DNA of 64,000 nucleotides from Moheibacter sediminis (lineage in GTDB: Bacteria > Bacteroidota > Bacteroidia > Flavobacteriales > Weeksellaceae): contig NZ_FWXS01000004.1 in NCBI RefSeq assembly GCF_900176425.1, forward strand, positions 1 to 64,000. Reading direction: 5' to 3'. Each line of letters begins with the position of its first letter. The first letter of the stretch is position 1. Both the position numbers and the translations under genes were made by a program. Below are positions 1-8,158 of the stretch, one piece after another. The notes under the pieces were generated by a model. The model was not told where the DNA came from. It saw only the letters and a program-made list of their open reading frames with translations, and did not search any database.

Positions 1-353
1 GAAGAGGAGTTGCAATGTAAAGCCCGACCCTGAGGTTCTGGTATTTATAATTATATCAAATCTTCTTTCCCAAAGCAGATTCCTAAATTATTATTCTAAA
101 CTTTAGGATTTCTCTATAAATAATACTCATGTTTCTTATAATGAATGATATATGAGATTGCTAATTGAGGATTTTATTTTAGATATAATGCAAATAAATT
201 TCTTTCTTATTACATTTTAAAGTTAATTTACTAAGATTTTACTCTGATAATTTATTTTAAAGTATAAAGTTTATGAGAAATAAAATCAATATCAAGTTGA
301 ATGGTATGTTCGTTTATACTTGTGATTATTTCAATGATTTTGAATAATTATGC
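1..353. other. AT-rich left-edge stretch, no gene recognised
   Basis: No convincing coding region, tRNA or terminator is visible here. The first 40 bases are more GC-rich than the rest. They can be read on the plus strand as a short open stretch ending within about 110 bases, so they could be the 3' end of a gene cut by the window edge. The remainder is AT-rich spacer downstream of the minus-strand gene that ends at 354. Confidence 0.4.
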
Positions 354-2246
354 TTAATAAACAAATCTTGGATTGTACTCTATGAGTTCAGGTTTTCCGA
401 AGTCAAAGTCCATGAGTTCATAATCTCGGTTGTCGAAGGTGTTGGTTTTGAATATATTATCTCCATGTCCGGGAATGCTATTGTACCATGCAAAAGATAG
501 TTGGAAATTGTTGAACACCAAATAATCATTCGTAAACATTACACCAATTCCAACTTTTGCATAGAGCTTACTGTTGATTAAATATTCTCCTTCATTGCTT
601 ATTAATCCTAACGATGAACTTAAAAATGGAGAAATCCGAAATCCAAGGAATTCGTAAGGAGAATAGGACTGTATCTGGATTTCAGTAAGCCATTTATTTG
701 TACCAATGACATCTACACTGTGAAAGCCTACGATGCCCAATGGATCATGTTCGTTGAGCGTAAGTCGGTCACCTCGTGAATCTACACGATTGTTTCCTAC
801 GATAATGTTCGAGGAAATAAAATTTCTAAATTTCCATTGCCCCCAAGTCATTAATCTGGTGAAATAATTTGTTTTGAGAGAAAAGACAGATTGTTCTGAT
901 TTTGAACCTTTAAGAAATCCACCATATTGTGCTTCAAAACCAAAATAACCCAATTTGTAATAATTCCCCATTTTAAATCCTCCCGCGAGATAAAAGCGGT
1001 TTCTTTGATTTTTATTCTGAATACCTGCGGTAATTCCATACGACATTCCCACAGGGATATCCTCTACGATATCATAATTTCGGATAAATCTGTCCTGAAC
1101 GAAATTTCTTCTTGAAATACCGATGCCAACGAGATAAAATTCTTCATCTGAATAATAATCAATCGGATCAATCAGTGGCGTTGGACTTTGCACATAATCT
1201 ACTTTGAAATAACGTCCCGATACAATTAAATTATTTAATCTTTCGGCAGCTGTTTTTTCAGTATCGAAAAGCCGGATTGCATAACCGCCCCAATAATCCT
1301 GTAAATTGTATTTGAAATTTTGCGCAAAAATCCCTTTGTCATTAGGTATAGAGTCCTGATAAGCTCTCTGACCGACATAGATACCACCCGCCCATCTTGT
1401 AAGTGGAGAGAAAAATCTTCTTTGAAATGAAATTCCTTTGGTGTATTGGTTTTCTTCGTCACTGTAATAGCCAACGTTGAATGAAATGAAAGTCCGTTGG
1501 ATATTGGGAACTGTATAACGGGTGGAAAATCTGTTGTTTCCGGTTTCAAAATTTTGTCTGTATCGACTGTCAAAATCATGTCCTAATCCCATAAAATTTC
1601 GGTCTCTCAATCTCAATCCCACTCTGCTTCCGGAATAAGTAAGATTTGGAACAATTGTCCAGGAATCCAAAGTACGTACGACCAAATCTACGCTGTCAGA
1701 ATTTTCGCCTACAGGAACTGTTTCGATTTGTACTCTTCTTATAAATCGCTGGCTTCTCATCAAACGTTCCGATTCCAGTATTTCTAAAGAATCTAAAACA
1801 TCACCTGACTTGGGAAGTAAATAATTCCTGACAACAAATTTTTTAGTTTTGGCATGTAGAAAATTTCCTGCTTTTTCAAGGAAAGAATTAGGTATTTCAG
1901 TAGAATCTGTGAGGGAGTACCCAAACGGATCATGTGATTCTATTTCTATATTTCTTATGATTTTTCCTTCGGAATCTTCGAATGATTTCTGAGACTCTCC
2001 AAATTTATCAGTAGTTGCATTTGCTTTTTTCGTTTTAGGATTTCGGATAAATAATTTGTGAATGAACCGATTGAATTTATTTTTGTTCTTGTAATTATCC
2101 ATCGATTGTAAAAATCTTTCGTCTTTCTCTGAAACTTTATCTTTGGTTTCTGTGCTGTCCTTTTCGGGAGTAATCTGAGCAAATGCAGAATGGTTCACAA
2201 ATATGAAAGTAAAACATAATAATACCGTGAATCCTATATTCTTCAT
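354..2246 (-). CDS. outer membrane POTRA/beta-barrel protein (BamA/TamA-like)
   Basis: A 630-residue exported protein. Residues 1-23 form a signal peptide ending AFA before QITPEK. Residues 25-90 are charged and low-complexity. Residues about 95-195 resemble a single POTRA domain, with the pattern IRNIEIES, then a long helix-rich part, then VDLVVRTLDSW. Residues 200-630 alternate aromatic and polar residues, as in an outer membrane barrel of the BamA/TamA/surface-antigen type, and include repeated RNFMG/RNFVQ-like turns. It is shorter than BamA (about 800-900 residues in this phylum) and has one POTRA rather than five, so it is more likely an accessory Omp85-like barrel than BamA itself. It is transcribed alone from the promoter at 2302-2332 and diverges from the C25 peptidase gene. 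The barrel assignment is firm; the substrate is unknown. Confidence 0.7.
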   Translation of the reverse strand: MKNIGFTVLLCFTFIFVNHSAFAQITPEKDSTETKDKVSEKDERFLQSMDNYKNKNKFNRFIHKLFIRNPKTKKANATTDKFGESQKSFEDSEGKIIRNIEIESHDPFGYSLTDSTEIPNSFLEKAGNFLHAKTKKFVVRNYLLPKSGDVLDSLEILESERLMRSQRFIRRVQIETVPVGENSDSVDLVVRTLDSWTIVPNLTYSGSRVGLRLRDRNFMGLGHDFDSRYRQNFETGNNRFSTRYTVPNIQRTFISFNVGYYSDEENQYTKGISFQRRFFSPLTRWAGGIYVGQRAYQDSIPNDKGIFAQNFKYNLQDYWGGYAIRLFDTEKTAAERLNNLIVSGRYFKVDYVQSPTPLIDPIDYYSDEEFYLVGIGISRRNFVQDRFIRNYDIVEDIPVGMSYGITAGIQNKNQRNRFYLAGGFKMGNYYKLGYFGFEAQYGGFLKGSKSEQSVFSLKTNYFTRLMTWGQWKFRNFISSNIIVGNNRVDSRGDRLTLNEHDPLGIVGFHSVDVIGTNKWLTEIQIQSYSPYEFLGFRISPFLSSSLGLISNEGEYLINSKLYAKVGIGVMFTNDYLVFNNFQLSFAWYNSIPGHGDNIFKTNTFDNRDYELMDFDFGKPELIEYNPRFVY

Positions 2247-2301
2247 TAATCAATTTTCTAAAAATAAAGTTAAGTATTAAAGGAATTAGTTTGGCAATAT
2301 T

Positions 2302-2332
2302 CAAATCTAACTATAAAATAATTAATTATCAA
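2302..2332 (-). promoter_or_regulatory. Bacteroidetes-type promoter for the 354-2246 gene
   Basis: On the minus strand the sequence reads TTG, 20 bases, TAGATTTG. This matches the Bacteroidetes sigma-A consensus TTG-N(17-23)-TAnnTTTG exactly. The -7 element is 2302-2309 and the TTG is 2330-2332, leaving about 50 bases of leader before the start codon at 2246. Confidence 0.65.
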
Positions 2333-2379
2333 TCAGAATAATTTGTACATTCGATTTTGATTTTCAAATATTTAACCAC

Positions 2380-4638
2380 ATGAAAAAAATATTTATTTAC
2401 TGCGGGCTTGCTTTTTTATTCTTAAATACTACGCAAGCCCAGAATTTCAAACTAGAATCTGCAATCCAAAATTCAATTGAATTTACACACACATTAAATC
2501 CTTTTGAAAGGAATTCAATTCTCATAAGTGGTAATAATTACCATAATTTTGGATTAAGTCATAAAGTTCTTACTTCAGAATTGGGAGCTCCGGCAATTCC
2601 ATTTTTTTCACAAGCTGTCATGGTTCCAAAAAAAGGAAATGTTTCTTATGAAATCCAACATGATGGTTTTTATGAAATTGAAAATATAGAAATAACACCA
2701 TCTAAAGGAAATTTAAAGAGAAATGTAAATCCGGATACAATACCTTATACTTTTAGTGAGGTTTACAATCAAGATGCATTTTATCCTGGAGAATTATCTG
2801 TGATGAGTGATCCTTATATTTTGAGAGATACGCGTGGCACTACAGTTTCTTTGTATCCTTTTCAATACAATCCGGTTCAGAAAAAACTAAGGATTTATAA
2901 TAATTTAAGAGTAGTTGTGAATACAAACTCTAGTCAAACAGGAACGAATGAAATTCAGAAAATTAATAATTTTAAATCTTCTGTTTTTAATGATATATAC
3001 AACCATCATTATTTGAATCCATCTGAGAATCCAGCATATACCCCTATTTCCGAAATTGGTTCTATGCTGATCATAGCTGATTCTGAATATGTAGGTGAAC
3101 TGACAAGATTTGTAGATTGGAAAAATGAATCAGGAATTAAAACGAATATCGTAACAACTACTCAAACAGGAGCCACAGATACAGCAATAAAGAGTTTTGT
3201 AGAAGATTATTATGAAAACAATCCTGATTTGGTCTTTGTACTTCTGGCAGGAGATTCAGATAAAGTAGCTTCACATACTTATGGTTCTTCCGGTTGGGAA
3301 CAACTTTGGAGCGACAGTTACTATGGTCAGATAGAAGGCGGGAATAATGATTTTTATCCGGAATTACTGGTCGGAAGATTGTCGGGAGATGCAGAGGAAA
3401 TCGGAGTTATGGTAAGCCGCATTTTAGAATATGAAAAAAATCCAATGGAAGGAGTTTGGATGAAAAATGCGATAGGGCTAGGATCTAATGAAGGTTCGGG
3501 TTATGGTGATGACGGAGAAGCAGATTACCAGCATTTGAGAAATATCAGAACAGAATTACAGGAATTTGGATATGAAGACGTACACGAATTTTATCAAGGT
3601 TCGCAAGGAGGAGGAGATGCTGCCGGAGAGCCAACTCCAACTATGATTAATAATGCTATAGATGAGGGAATAGGTCTTTTCAATTATACCGGACACGGAT
3701 GGCTGGATGGTATGTCAACAGGGAATTATACTTCAAATGATGTTCTGAATTTAACCAATAATGGCAAATATCCATTTGTAGTTTCAGTTGCCTGTAACAA
3801 CGGGACTTTTGTTGGAGAAACAACCATAGGAGAAGTATTTTTACGCGCTACATACGAGCAAAATCCGGCAGGTGCGATTGCATTTGCAGGGTCTTCAATA
3901 CTTATGGCTTGGGCTCCTCCTATGCAGACGCAAGATGAAATGACAAATATTTTAACCGAAGTTTATGATAACCACAAAAACATCACATTAGGAGGACTCT
4001 TTTACAATTCTCAAATTAGTATGATGTCAGAGTATAATTCAAATTCAACAGCAAAAGAAGTAATGCAGACATGGATTTTGTTCGGAGATCCGTCAACGGT
4101 ATTCAGATACGACGTTACGCAGGAAATTACGGCTCAACATGCAGAAATAATAGCTGAAAATGCTTCAGAATTTGAAGTGACCGATTGTAGTGCAGAAGGA
4201 GCATTGGCAACATTGAGTCAAAATGGTGTGATTTTAGGAAAAGCTAATATTTCAGAAGGTATCGCAAATATAGAATTAGCAGAGTCTCTCGATCCAGATG
4301 CAGCATTGCCATTACTTACAATTACCAAACAAAATCATAAACCATATCAGTCTGAAATTGAAATGGGAATTATGGGTACAGTAAACCTGGCATTAAATGA
4401 AATCAGAGTTTATCCCAACCCAGCAAAGGATGTGGTAAATATTAATTGGAATTCCAATCAAAAAATTACACAAATTGAACTAAGAGACATGACAGGGCGA
4501 TTATTGTCAAACAGTAAACTGACAAATAATAATTCAAATTCTTATCAGTTAAATATTTCTAATTATCCTAAAGGAAATTATTTATTGACCTTTGTACTAG
4601 ATGGTAAAACTTTCAGTAAAAAATTAATTATGAAATAA
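2380..4638 (+). CDS. gingipain-like C25 family cysteine peptidase, T9SS cargo
   Basis: A 752-residue secreted peptidase. Residues 1-20 are a signal peptide (ending TTQAQ). A propeptide-like region follows to about residue 225, and then the caspase-like C25 fold. The catalytic dyad is visible: His439 in NYTGHGW and Cys472 in VSVACNNGTF, each after a hydrophobic strand as in gingipain R. An Ig-like stretch lies near 580-660. The last 75 residues form a type A T9SS sorting domain, starting at IRVYPNPAKD and ending in KKLIMK, so the protein should cross the outer membrane and be surface-anchored or released. At 752 residues it is too short to be the sortase PorU, which is also C25. It is a single gene followed by a strong terminator. 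Arg versus Lys specificity cannot be read from the sequence. Confidence 0.9.
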   Translation: MKKIFIYCGLAFLFLNTTQAQNFKLESAIQNSIEFTHTLNPFERNSILISGNNYHNFGLSHKVLTSELGAPAIPFFSQAVMVPKKGNVSYEIQHDGFYEIENIEITPSKGNLKRNVNPDTIPYTFSEVYNQDAFYPGELSVMSDPYILRDTRGTTVSLYPFQYNPVQKKLRIYNNLRVVVNTNSSQTGTNEIQKINNFKSSVFNDIYNHHYLNPSENPAYTPISEIGSMLIIADSEYVGELTRFVDWKNESGIKTNIVTTTQTGATDTAIKSFVEDYYENNPDLVFVLLAGDSDKVASHTYGSSGWEQLWSDSYYGQIEGGNNDFYPELLVGRLSGDAEEIGVMVSRILEYEKNPMEGVWMKNAIGLGSNEGSGYGDDGEADYQHLRNIRTELQEFGYEDVHEFYQGSQGGGDAAGEPTPTMINNAIDEGIGLFNYTGHGWLDGMSTGNYTSNDVLNLTNNGKYPFVVSVACNNGTFVGETTIGEVFLRATYEQNPAGAIAFAGSSILMAWAPPMQTQDEMTNILTEVYDNHKNITLGGLFYNSQISMMSEYNSNSTAKEVMQTWILFGDPSTVFRYDVTQEITAQHAEIIAENASEFEVTDCSAEGALATLSQNGVILGKANISEGIANIELAESLDPDAALPLLTITKQNHKPYQSEIEMGIMGTVNLALNEIRVYPNPAKDVVNINWNSNQKITQIELRDMTGRLLSNSKLTNNNSNSYQLNISNYPKGNYLLTFVLDGKTFSKKLIMK

Positions 4639-4655
4639 TTATAATTTGTAAAAAT

Positions 4656-4690
4656 AAAAGCCGTTTTCAATAAAGAGAACGGCTTTTTTT
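4656..4690 (+). terminator. rho-independent terminator after the C25 peptidase gene
   Basis: AAAAGCCGTT and AACGGCTTTT pair across a 12-base loop, and a run of seven T follows. It separates the peptidase gene from the small lipoprotein gene. Confidence 0.85.
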
Positions 4691-4703
4691 ATAAATTCAA
4701 TTT

Positions 4704-5009
4704 ATGAAAAAACATATCGGAACTTTACTTTTAACCGGATTGCTCATAAGCTGTACGATTCAGTCAAAATCAAATGAAGATAGTTCCAGAGAGATAAATG
4801 GAATGGGATTTATAAGATTAGAAAAAAAGTGTTTCATATTGGAAACAGAAAAAGAAACTTATTTCCCGATTAATCTAAATGACGATTTAAAGATAGAAGG
4901 AATTCGCGTTAAATTTAAATTACAAATTATACCACATGCAATCAAAGATGCATCATGCACTGATTTTCAACCTGCCGAAATAAAAGAAATAATTCCTTAC
5001 AGGAAATAG
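4704..5009 (+). CDS. small lipoprotein of unknown function
   Basis: A 101-residue protein with a lipoprotein signal: MKKHIGTLLLTGLLISC, with Cys17 as the lipidated residue. The mature part is about 85 residues, hydrophilic, with two further cysteines (43 and 86) that could form a disulfide, and alternating beta-prone segments. No family is recognised. It starts 13 bases after the preceding terminator T-run and is followed by the AI-2E transporter gene, which has its own -7 element, so it is probably monocistronic. The lipid anchor is seen; the role is unknown. Confidence 0.65.
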   Translation: MKKHIGTLLLTGLLISCTIQSKSNEDSSREINGMGFIRLEKKCFILETEKETYFPINLNDDLKIEGIRVKFKLQIIPHAIKDASCTDFQPAEIKEIIPYRK

Positions 5010-5029
5010 GACACTAAGCGGATTTCATT

Positions 5030-5037
5030 TAAATTTG
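5030..5037 (+). promoter_or_regulatory. -7 element (TAAATTTG) before the AI-2E transporter gene
   Basis: An exact match to TAnnTTTG 24 bases upstream of the start codon at 5062. No TTG lies at the expected -33 distance, so only half of the promoter is supported. Confidence 0.4.
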
Positions 5038-5061
5038 ATAACAGCTAAACTCTAGTACAAT

Positions 5062-6114
5062 ATGTTCAGAAAATATATTCCCAATAGCATTTTAAGACAA
5101 GTGCTTTTTCTATTGATATCACTGTTGATGGTCATCTTGGTAATCTATCATTTATCCGCCTTTATCCCTGGATTTTTGGGTGCGTTTTGTTTGTATGTTT
5201 TATTGATTCATCCGCTCAGATGGATGATTTTTAAATGGCGTATGAAACGTTTGTTAGCAGTTGTTTTGTTGATGTTTACGAGTATAATCATCATCGCAGC
5301 GCCTCTCTATCTTTTGATAAGTATGCTGACTGATAAAGTAGCCATTGCGCTTGAAAGCAAAGATAAAATTCAGCAGGACATTCAAACTGCAGTAGAGCAG
5401 GTTAGCAACTCACTGGGCGTGGATATTTTGCATGAAATTAATTTTTCAGATATAACCTCTGTCGGTATCAAAATCATCCAGGAAGTTTTGAATACTTCGA
5501 TTAATAGCCTTGTGCAATTGGGAGTTGCCTATTTGATACTTTATTTTATGCTGATGAATTATCGTAAAATGGAAAATTGGTTTTATGACAATATACCATT
5601 GAAAACCGAAAACCTGATTATCTTAAATAAAGACCTTCGTGATTTGGTGATTTCCAATGCAGTAGGAGTTCCTGTGGTGGCTGTGCTTCAAGCTTTTGTA
5701 GCTTATTTAGGTTATCTGATGTTTGGGCTGGAAGGTGCATTCGGGTGGTTTGTTTTGACCATATTTGCAGCCATGATTCCAGTTTTAGGCGCTTCTTTGG
5801 TTTACATTCCTGCTGGGATTTATATGCTCGCAAAAGGTGATACTACCAATGCTTATCTGCTGCTCGCATACAGTTTTATCATCGTTGGTTTGGCGGATAA
5901 TCTTTTCAGACTCTGGACGCAGAAAGTAATGGCAGATGTGCACCCGCTCATTACCATTTTTGGAGTAATTTTAGGGATAAATGTGTTTGGATTTATAGGA
6001 ATTATTTTTGGACCTATTTTACTTTCATTAGTAATTTGGATGTTTAGAATTTATAAACTTGAATTCTCAAGCGAAGCACAAACCAAAACTGAAACCCATA
6101 GTGAGAATTTATAA
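5062..6114 (+). CDS. AI-2E family transporter (membrane permease)
   Basis: A 350-residue polytopic inner membrane protein with the layout of the AI-2E/PerM family (PF01594). Two N-terminal hydrophobic hairpins cover about residues 10-50 and 58-90. A soluble helical segment covers 90-140, and about five C-terminal membrane segments lie between 145 and 335. The family-typical region near residues 260-290 reads DNLFRLWTQKVMADVHPLITIFGVILG, which matches the conserved DN-P-hydrophobic-GVILG pattern. Members export small molecules or ions; the first-described member exports autoinducer-2, but most homologues have no proven substrate. The C-terminal tail is hydrophilic. The gene appears single, with a weak AT-rich hairpin downstream at 6184. 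Confidence 0.85.
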   Translation: MFRKYIPNSILRQVLFLLISLLMVILVIYHLSAFIPGFLGAFCLYVLLIHPLRWMIFKWRMKRLLAVVLLMFTSIIIIAAPLYLLISMLTDKVAIALESKDKIQQDIQTAVEQVSNSLGVDILHEINFSDITSVGIKIIQEVLNTSINSLVQLGVAYLILYFMLMNYRKMENWFYDNIPLKTENLIILNKDLRDLVISNAVGVPVVAVLQAFVAYLGYLMFGLEGAFGWFVLTIFAAMIPVLGASLVYIPAGIYMLAKGDTTNAYLLLAYSFIIVGLADNLFRLWTQKVMADVHPLITIFGVILGINVFGFIGIIFGPILLSLVIWMFRIYKLEFSSEAQTKTETHSENL

Positions 6115-6160
6115 CCTTATCTTTTTCAGTTGATTCACAATCGTTAAACAAATAAATTTG

Positions 6161-6328
6161 TATTTTTGTTCTAACAAAAAATTCTGATAATATTTTATTA
6201 TTCAGTTTTTGGGGGTCATTTTAGGTCAATTGTCTTTCTGCCACCGGATTTTAATTAGCATCACGCAACTAAAATTCATTTCGAAATTCAAAATTCCCTT
6301 TAATCGTGCCCCCTTTTATTATAGAATT
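6161..6328 (+). other. intergenic stretch with promoter-like box and G5/C5 pairing
   Basis: The stretch holds TATTTTTG at 6161-6168, an AT-rich hairpin at 6184-6205 followed by five T, then GGGGG at 6211-6215 and CCCCC at 6309-6313 followed by TTTT. The G5 and C5 runs could close a fold of about 100 bases ending in a T-tract. No open reading frame of interest is present. It may be only the two facing gene ends, or a small RNA. Confidence 0.3.
6184..6210 (+). terminator. AT-rich hairpin, possible terminator
   Basis: CTGATAATA pairs with TATTATTCAG (one bulge) and is followed by TTTTT on the plus strand. On the minus strand it is followed by AATTTTTT, so it could serve the AI-2E gene and the facing SUI1-family gene. 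Confidence 0.45.
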
Positions 6329-6655
6329 TTATCCTCCCACACGCTTCACTTTAAACCCTTTGTCTTTTAAGAATTGCATGATTTTGTCGCGGTAATCGCC
6401 TTGAATGATTATTTTTTCATCTTTGAAACTTCCGCCGACGCTGAGTAGTTTTTTGATTTCTTTTGCCAATTGCTTGAAATCTTCATCAGCTCCCGTGTAA
6501 CCTTCTATTATGGTTTGCGGCTTCCCATTTCGCTTTTCAAATTTGCAAATCATGGGTTCGTGCTGCATCCAAAGTTCATTTTCAGTTTCCTGAATTTCTT
6601 CTTCAGATGTTACGTGGTCCGGAAATAAATTCTTGAGTTGGTCTTGTAAATCCAT
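6329..6655 (-). CDS. SUI1/eIF1-like translation initiation factor family protein (YciH type)
   Basis: A 108-residue protein whose C-terminal 75 residues match the SUI1/eIF1 fold found in bacterial YciH. There is a short beta strand (MICKFEKRNGKPQTIIEGY), then KQLAKEIKKLLSVGGSFKDE, which carries the family GxGGS-like turn (here SVGGSFKD), then IIIQGDYRDKIMQFLKDKGF and the basic end VKRVGG. In eukaryotes and archaea the family monitors start-codon choice; bacterial members are thought to influence translation initiation or stress responses. The N-terminal 30 residues are acidic. It is monocistronic. The -7 box lies only 4 bases upstream of the ATG, so the transcript may be leaderless. Confidence 0.8.
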   Translation of the reverse strand: MDLQDQLKNLFPDHVTSEEEIQETENELWMQHEPMICKFEKRNGKPQTIIEGYTGADEDFKQLAKEIKKLLSVGGSFKDEKIIIQGDYRDKIMQFLKDKGFKVKRVGG

Positions 6656-6659
6656 AATC

Positions 6660-6694
6660 CAAAATTAAAGAAATTCATTTTATTTTCACTCAAA
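6660..6694 (-). promoter_or_regulatory. promoter immediately upstream of the SUI1-family gene
   Basis: On the minus strand TTTG (6691-6694), 23 bases, TAATTTTG (6660-6667), then 4 bases to the ATG at 6655. The spacing is at the long end of the accepted 17-23 range. If used, transcription would start at or inside the first codons. Confidence 0.45.
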
Positions 6695-6729
6695 TTAAAT
6701 TTCTAAAATTAACTCAAATCAAATTTTAA

Positions 6730-7092
6730 TTACCAGCCGTCAGGTGCAATCTCCGAGGAAACCGTCCCTTTCGTACTGATGTAATGGAAAAAATCTTCTA
6801 CTTTTTTCGGTGCAGGTGAGAAAATAGTAATCAAAGTGCCCGGATTGTTTTCAATCGGATTGATTACAGTGTGCAACGTTCCTCTGGGAATGAAAGCTGT
6901 ATCCCCAGTTTTTATAGGGAAATCCTTATCGTCGATATGCACAATAAATTCTCCCGAAACGATGTAGATAATTTCATCTTCGTTACCATGAATGTGGGGC
7001 GGTGGACCACCTGCCAATTCAAAAATTTTGGGTATGGAAGTTTGGATGAACAAATCTTCTTGCGTATCCACCGAGGAAATTTTGCAATGCAA
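6730..7092 (-). CDS. cupin-domain protein, probably missing its N-terminus
   Basis: A conserved single-domain cupin. Motif 1 is GGPPPHIHGNEDEIIYIVSG and motif 2 is GDTAFIPRGTLHTVINP, so the metal-binding His, Glu and His residues are present. It is closely related to the cupin encoded at 7510-8085: both share GGPP-HIH, the PRGT-HT stretch and ENNPG. Against that paralogue it lacks a signal peptide and the first 50 or so residues. The listed start is TTG (codon Leu-His-Cys). The frame stays open about 60 bases further upstream, encoding paralogue-like sequence (KFIRTKPKDAF), before a stop, with no ATG. The gene overlaps the 3' end of the truncated gene at 7019-7513. I infer a deletion fused the two; translation may be weak or absent. 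Confidence 0.6.
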   Translation of the reverse strand: MHCKISSVDTQEDLFIQTSIPKIFELAGGPPPHIHGNEDEIIYIVSGEFIVHIDDKDFPIKTGDTAFIPRGTLHTVINPIENNPGTLITIFSPAPKKVEDFFHYISTKGTVSSEIAPDGW

Positions 7093-7513
7093 AAAGGCAT
7101 CTTTGGGTTTCGTCCGTATAAATTTTTCCGATTTGATCTGAAATATCTTTGAGAAGCGGTTCTAATGGTGGCATATTTCTTCGCCAAAAATCATTGTTTT
7201 CAGCCGCAATCACCAATCGCCCATCGGGTAAAAAATGAGGAATTCCATATATTGCATTGGGATGTGCATATGTTTTCCAATCCATTGGATTTAGAATTAA
7301 TAAGGTATAATCGGCTTTAACTTTGAATTTATTTTGAAAAAAAGTGTCCGCTTCCGCAAAATTCTCTACAATTTTGTCGGCACGATTTTCTGCACCTTTA
7401 CTGAAATAAACTTTTTGTGAAACATCTTTTAACGGAACTAGATTCTCATAAGATTGTGTAAATGAAATCCCGGAAATCAACAAGACAATCAAAATTAATA
7501 ATGAGTTTTTCAT
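7019..7513 (-). CDS. secreted peptidase-like protein, probably truncated by deletion
   Basis: A 164-residue open frame with a signal peptide (residues 1-19, ending ISFTQS). Residues 20-140 form a plausible mature domain: LLILNPMDW, then YGIPHFLPDGRLVIAAENNDFWRR, then PPLEPLLKDISDQIGKIY. From memory, related flavobacterial proteins continue past this point into a helix with an HExxH-type motif. Here the frame instead runs about 25 residues through the other-frame sequence of the downstream cupin and stops. I infer that the 3' half of this gene and the 5' end of the cupin were deleted together near position 7110. Its start overlaps the stop of the upstream cupin gene (ATGA), so all three were one operon. 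It may be non-functional. Confidence 0.55.
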   Translation of the reverse strand: MKNSLLILIVLLISGISFTQSYENLVPLKDVSQKVYFSKGAENRADKIVENFAEADTFFQNKFKVKADYTLLILNPMDWKTYAHPNAIYGIPHFLPDGRLVIAAENNDFWRRNMPPLEPLLKDISDQIGKIYTDETQRCLFALQNFLGGYARRFVHPNFHTQNF

Positions 7514-8085
7514 GTTTTTAAATTTTTATAATAAGCATCAATGTCAATAGGAGGACCAACATCTGAAAGGTCAGCAGAAGATTCTTTGGGGAAATTTCCG
7601 GAAGCGATAGTTTTGAAATAAGCTTCCATTTCGTCACTTCCCGGAATATGAATTGAAATCAACGAACCGGGATTGTTTTCGTGTGGATTGGCAAAAGTAT
7701 GGGGCGTTCCTCTCGGAATAAATGTAGCATCACCTGTTTTCGCAGTAAAAATTTGTTTGTCAAGTTGAATTAAAAATTCACCCGAAACCACAAAAAATAT
7801 CTCATCCTGCAATTTGTGGATGTGAAGCGGCGGACCGCCTTTGAATTTAATAGAACCAGGTAAAGTAGTTCCCATCAACAGCTGTCCGTCCGAATCTTTA
7901 TTGGAAACCACGCAACGCAACAGTTCGTTAGCGATGGTTTTTTGTTCGCCATTAAAACGGCTTTCATTGGCTTTTATAAAGAAACCTTTTTGTGGTGGTG
8001 AAAATAATTTAAAATCTAAAAGTTTTCCAAATGAAAGCACAGGAACAGAAAGCAGTCCGGTCAAAATAAAATTTCTTCTTCTCAT
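7510..8085 (-). CDS. exported cupin-domain protein with Tat-like signal
   Basis: A 191-residue protein. The N-terminus MRRRNFILTGLLSVPVLSFG is a twin-arginine-type signal (Arg-Arg before a hydrophobic core), suggesting export of a folded, possibly metal-loaded protein. The cupin core covers residues about 85-160. Motif 1 has GGPPLHIHKLQDE and motif 2 GDATFIPRGTPHTFANP, giving the usual two His, Glu and third His metal ligands. The C-terminal tail ends VGPPIDIDAYYKNLKT. It is the first gene of a three-gene minus-strand operon whose last member is a paralogous cupin. Cupins of this type include small dioxygenases, isomerases and binding proteins; the substrate cannot be read here. Confidence 0.75.
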   Translation of the reverse strand: MRRRNFILTGLLSVPVLSFGKLLDFKLFSPPQKGFFIKANESRFNGEQKTIANELLRCVVSNKDSDGQLLMGTTLPGSIKFKGGPPLHIHKLQDEIFFVVSGEFLIQLDKQIFTAKTGDATFIPRGTPHTFANPHENNPGSLISIHIPGSDEMEAYFKTIASGNFPKESSADLSDVGPPIDIDAYYKNLKT

Positions 8086-8129
8086 AATAAGTATTTAGGA
8101 GATTATTTTTCATTAAAGTTAAATGTTTG

Positions 8130-8158
8130 ATTCTACATAATGTAAATCATTTTGTCAA
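8130..8158 (-). promoter_or_regulatory. E. coli-like TTGACA-N17-TAGAAT promoter candidate
   Basis: The minus strand reads TTGACA (8153-8158), 17 bases, TAGAAT (8130-8135), 45 bases before the cupin start at 8085. This is a near-consensus proteobacterial sigma-70 promoter, which is not the Bacteroidetes consensus. It may be chance in AT-rich DNA. Confidence 0.3.

Noticed and set aside
1-353. tRNA or rRNA fragment at the left edge
   Set aside because: No cloverleaf, CCA end or conserved rRNA stretch can be recognised in the GC-richer first 40 bases.
2380-4638. C25 peptidase as the T9SS sortase PorU
   Set aside because: Too short for PorU and it carries its own cleavable sorting domain, as cargo proteins do.
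7019-7149. Programmed ribosomal frameshift joining the truncated peptidase-like protein to the cupin
   Set aside because: The frame change needed is +1, and the A-rich stretch there is not a recognised +1 site. A deletion explains missing parts of both proteins better.
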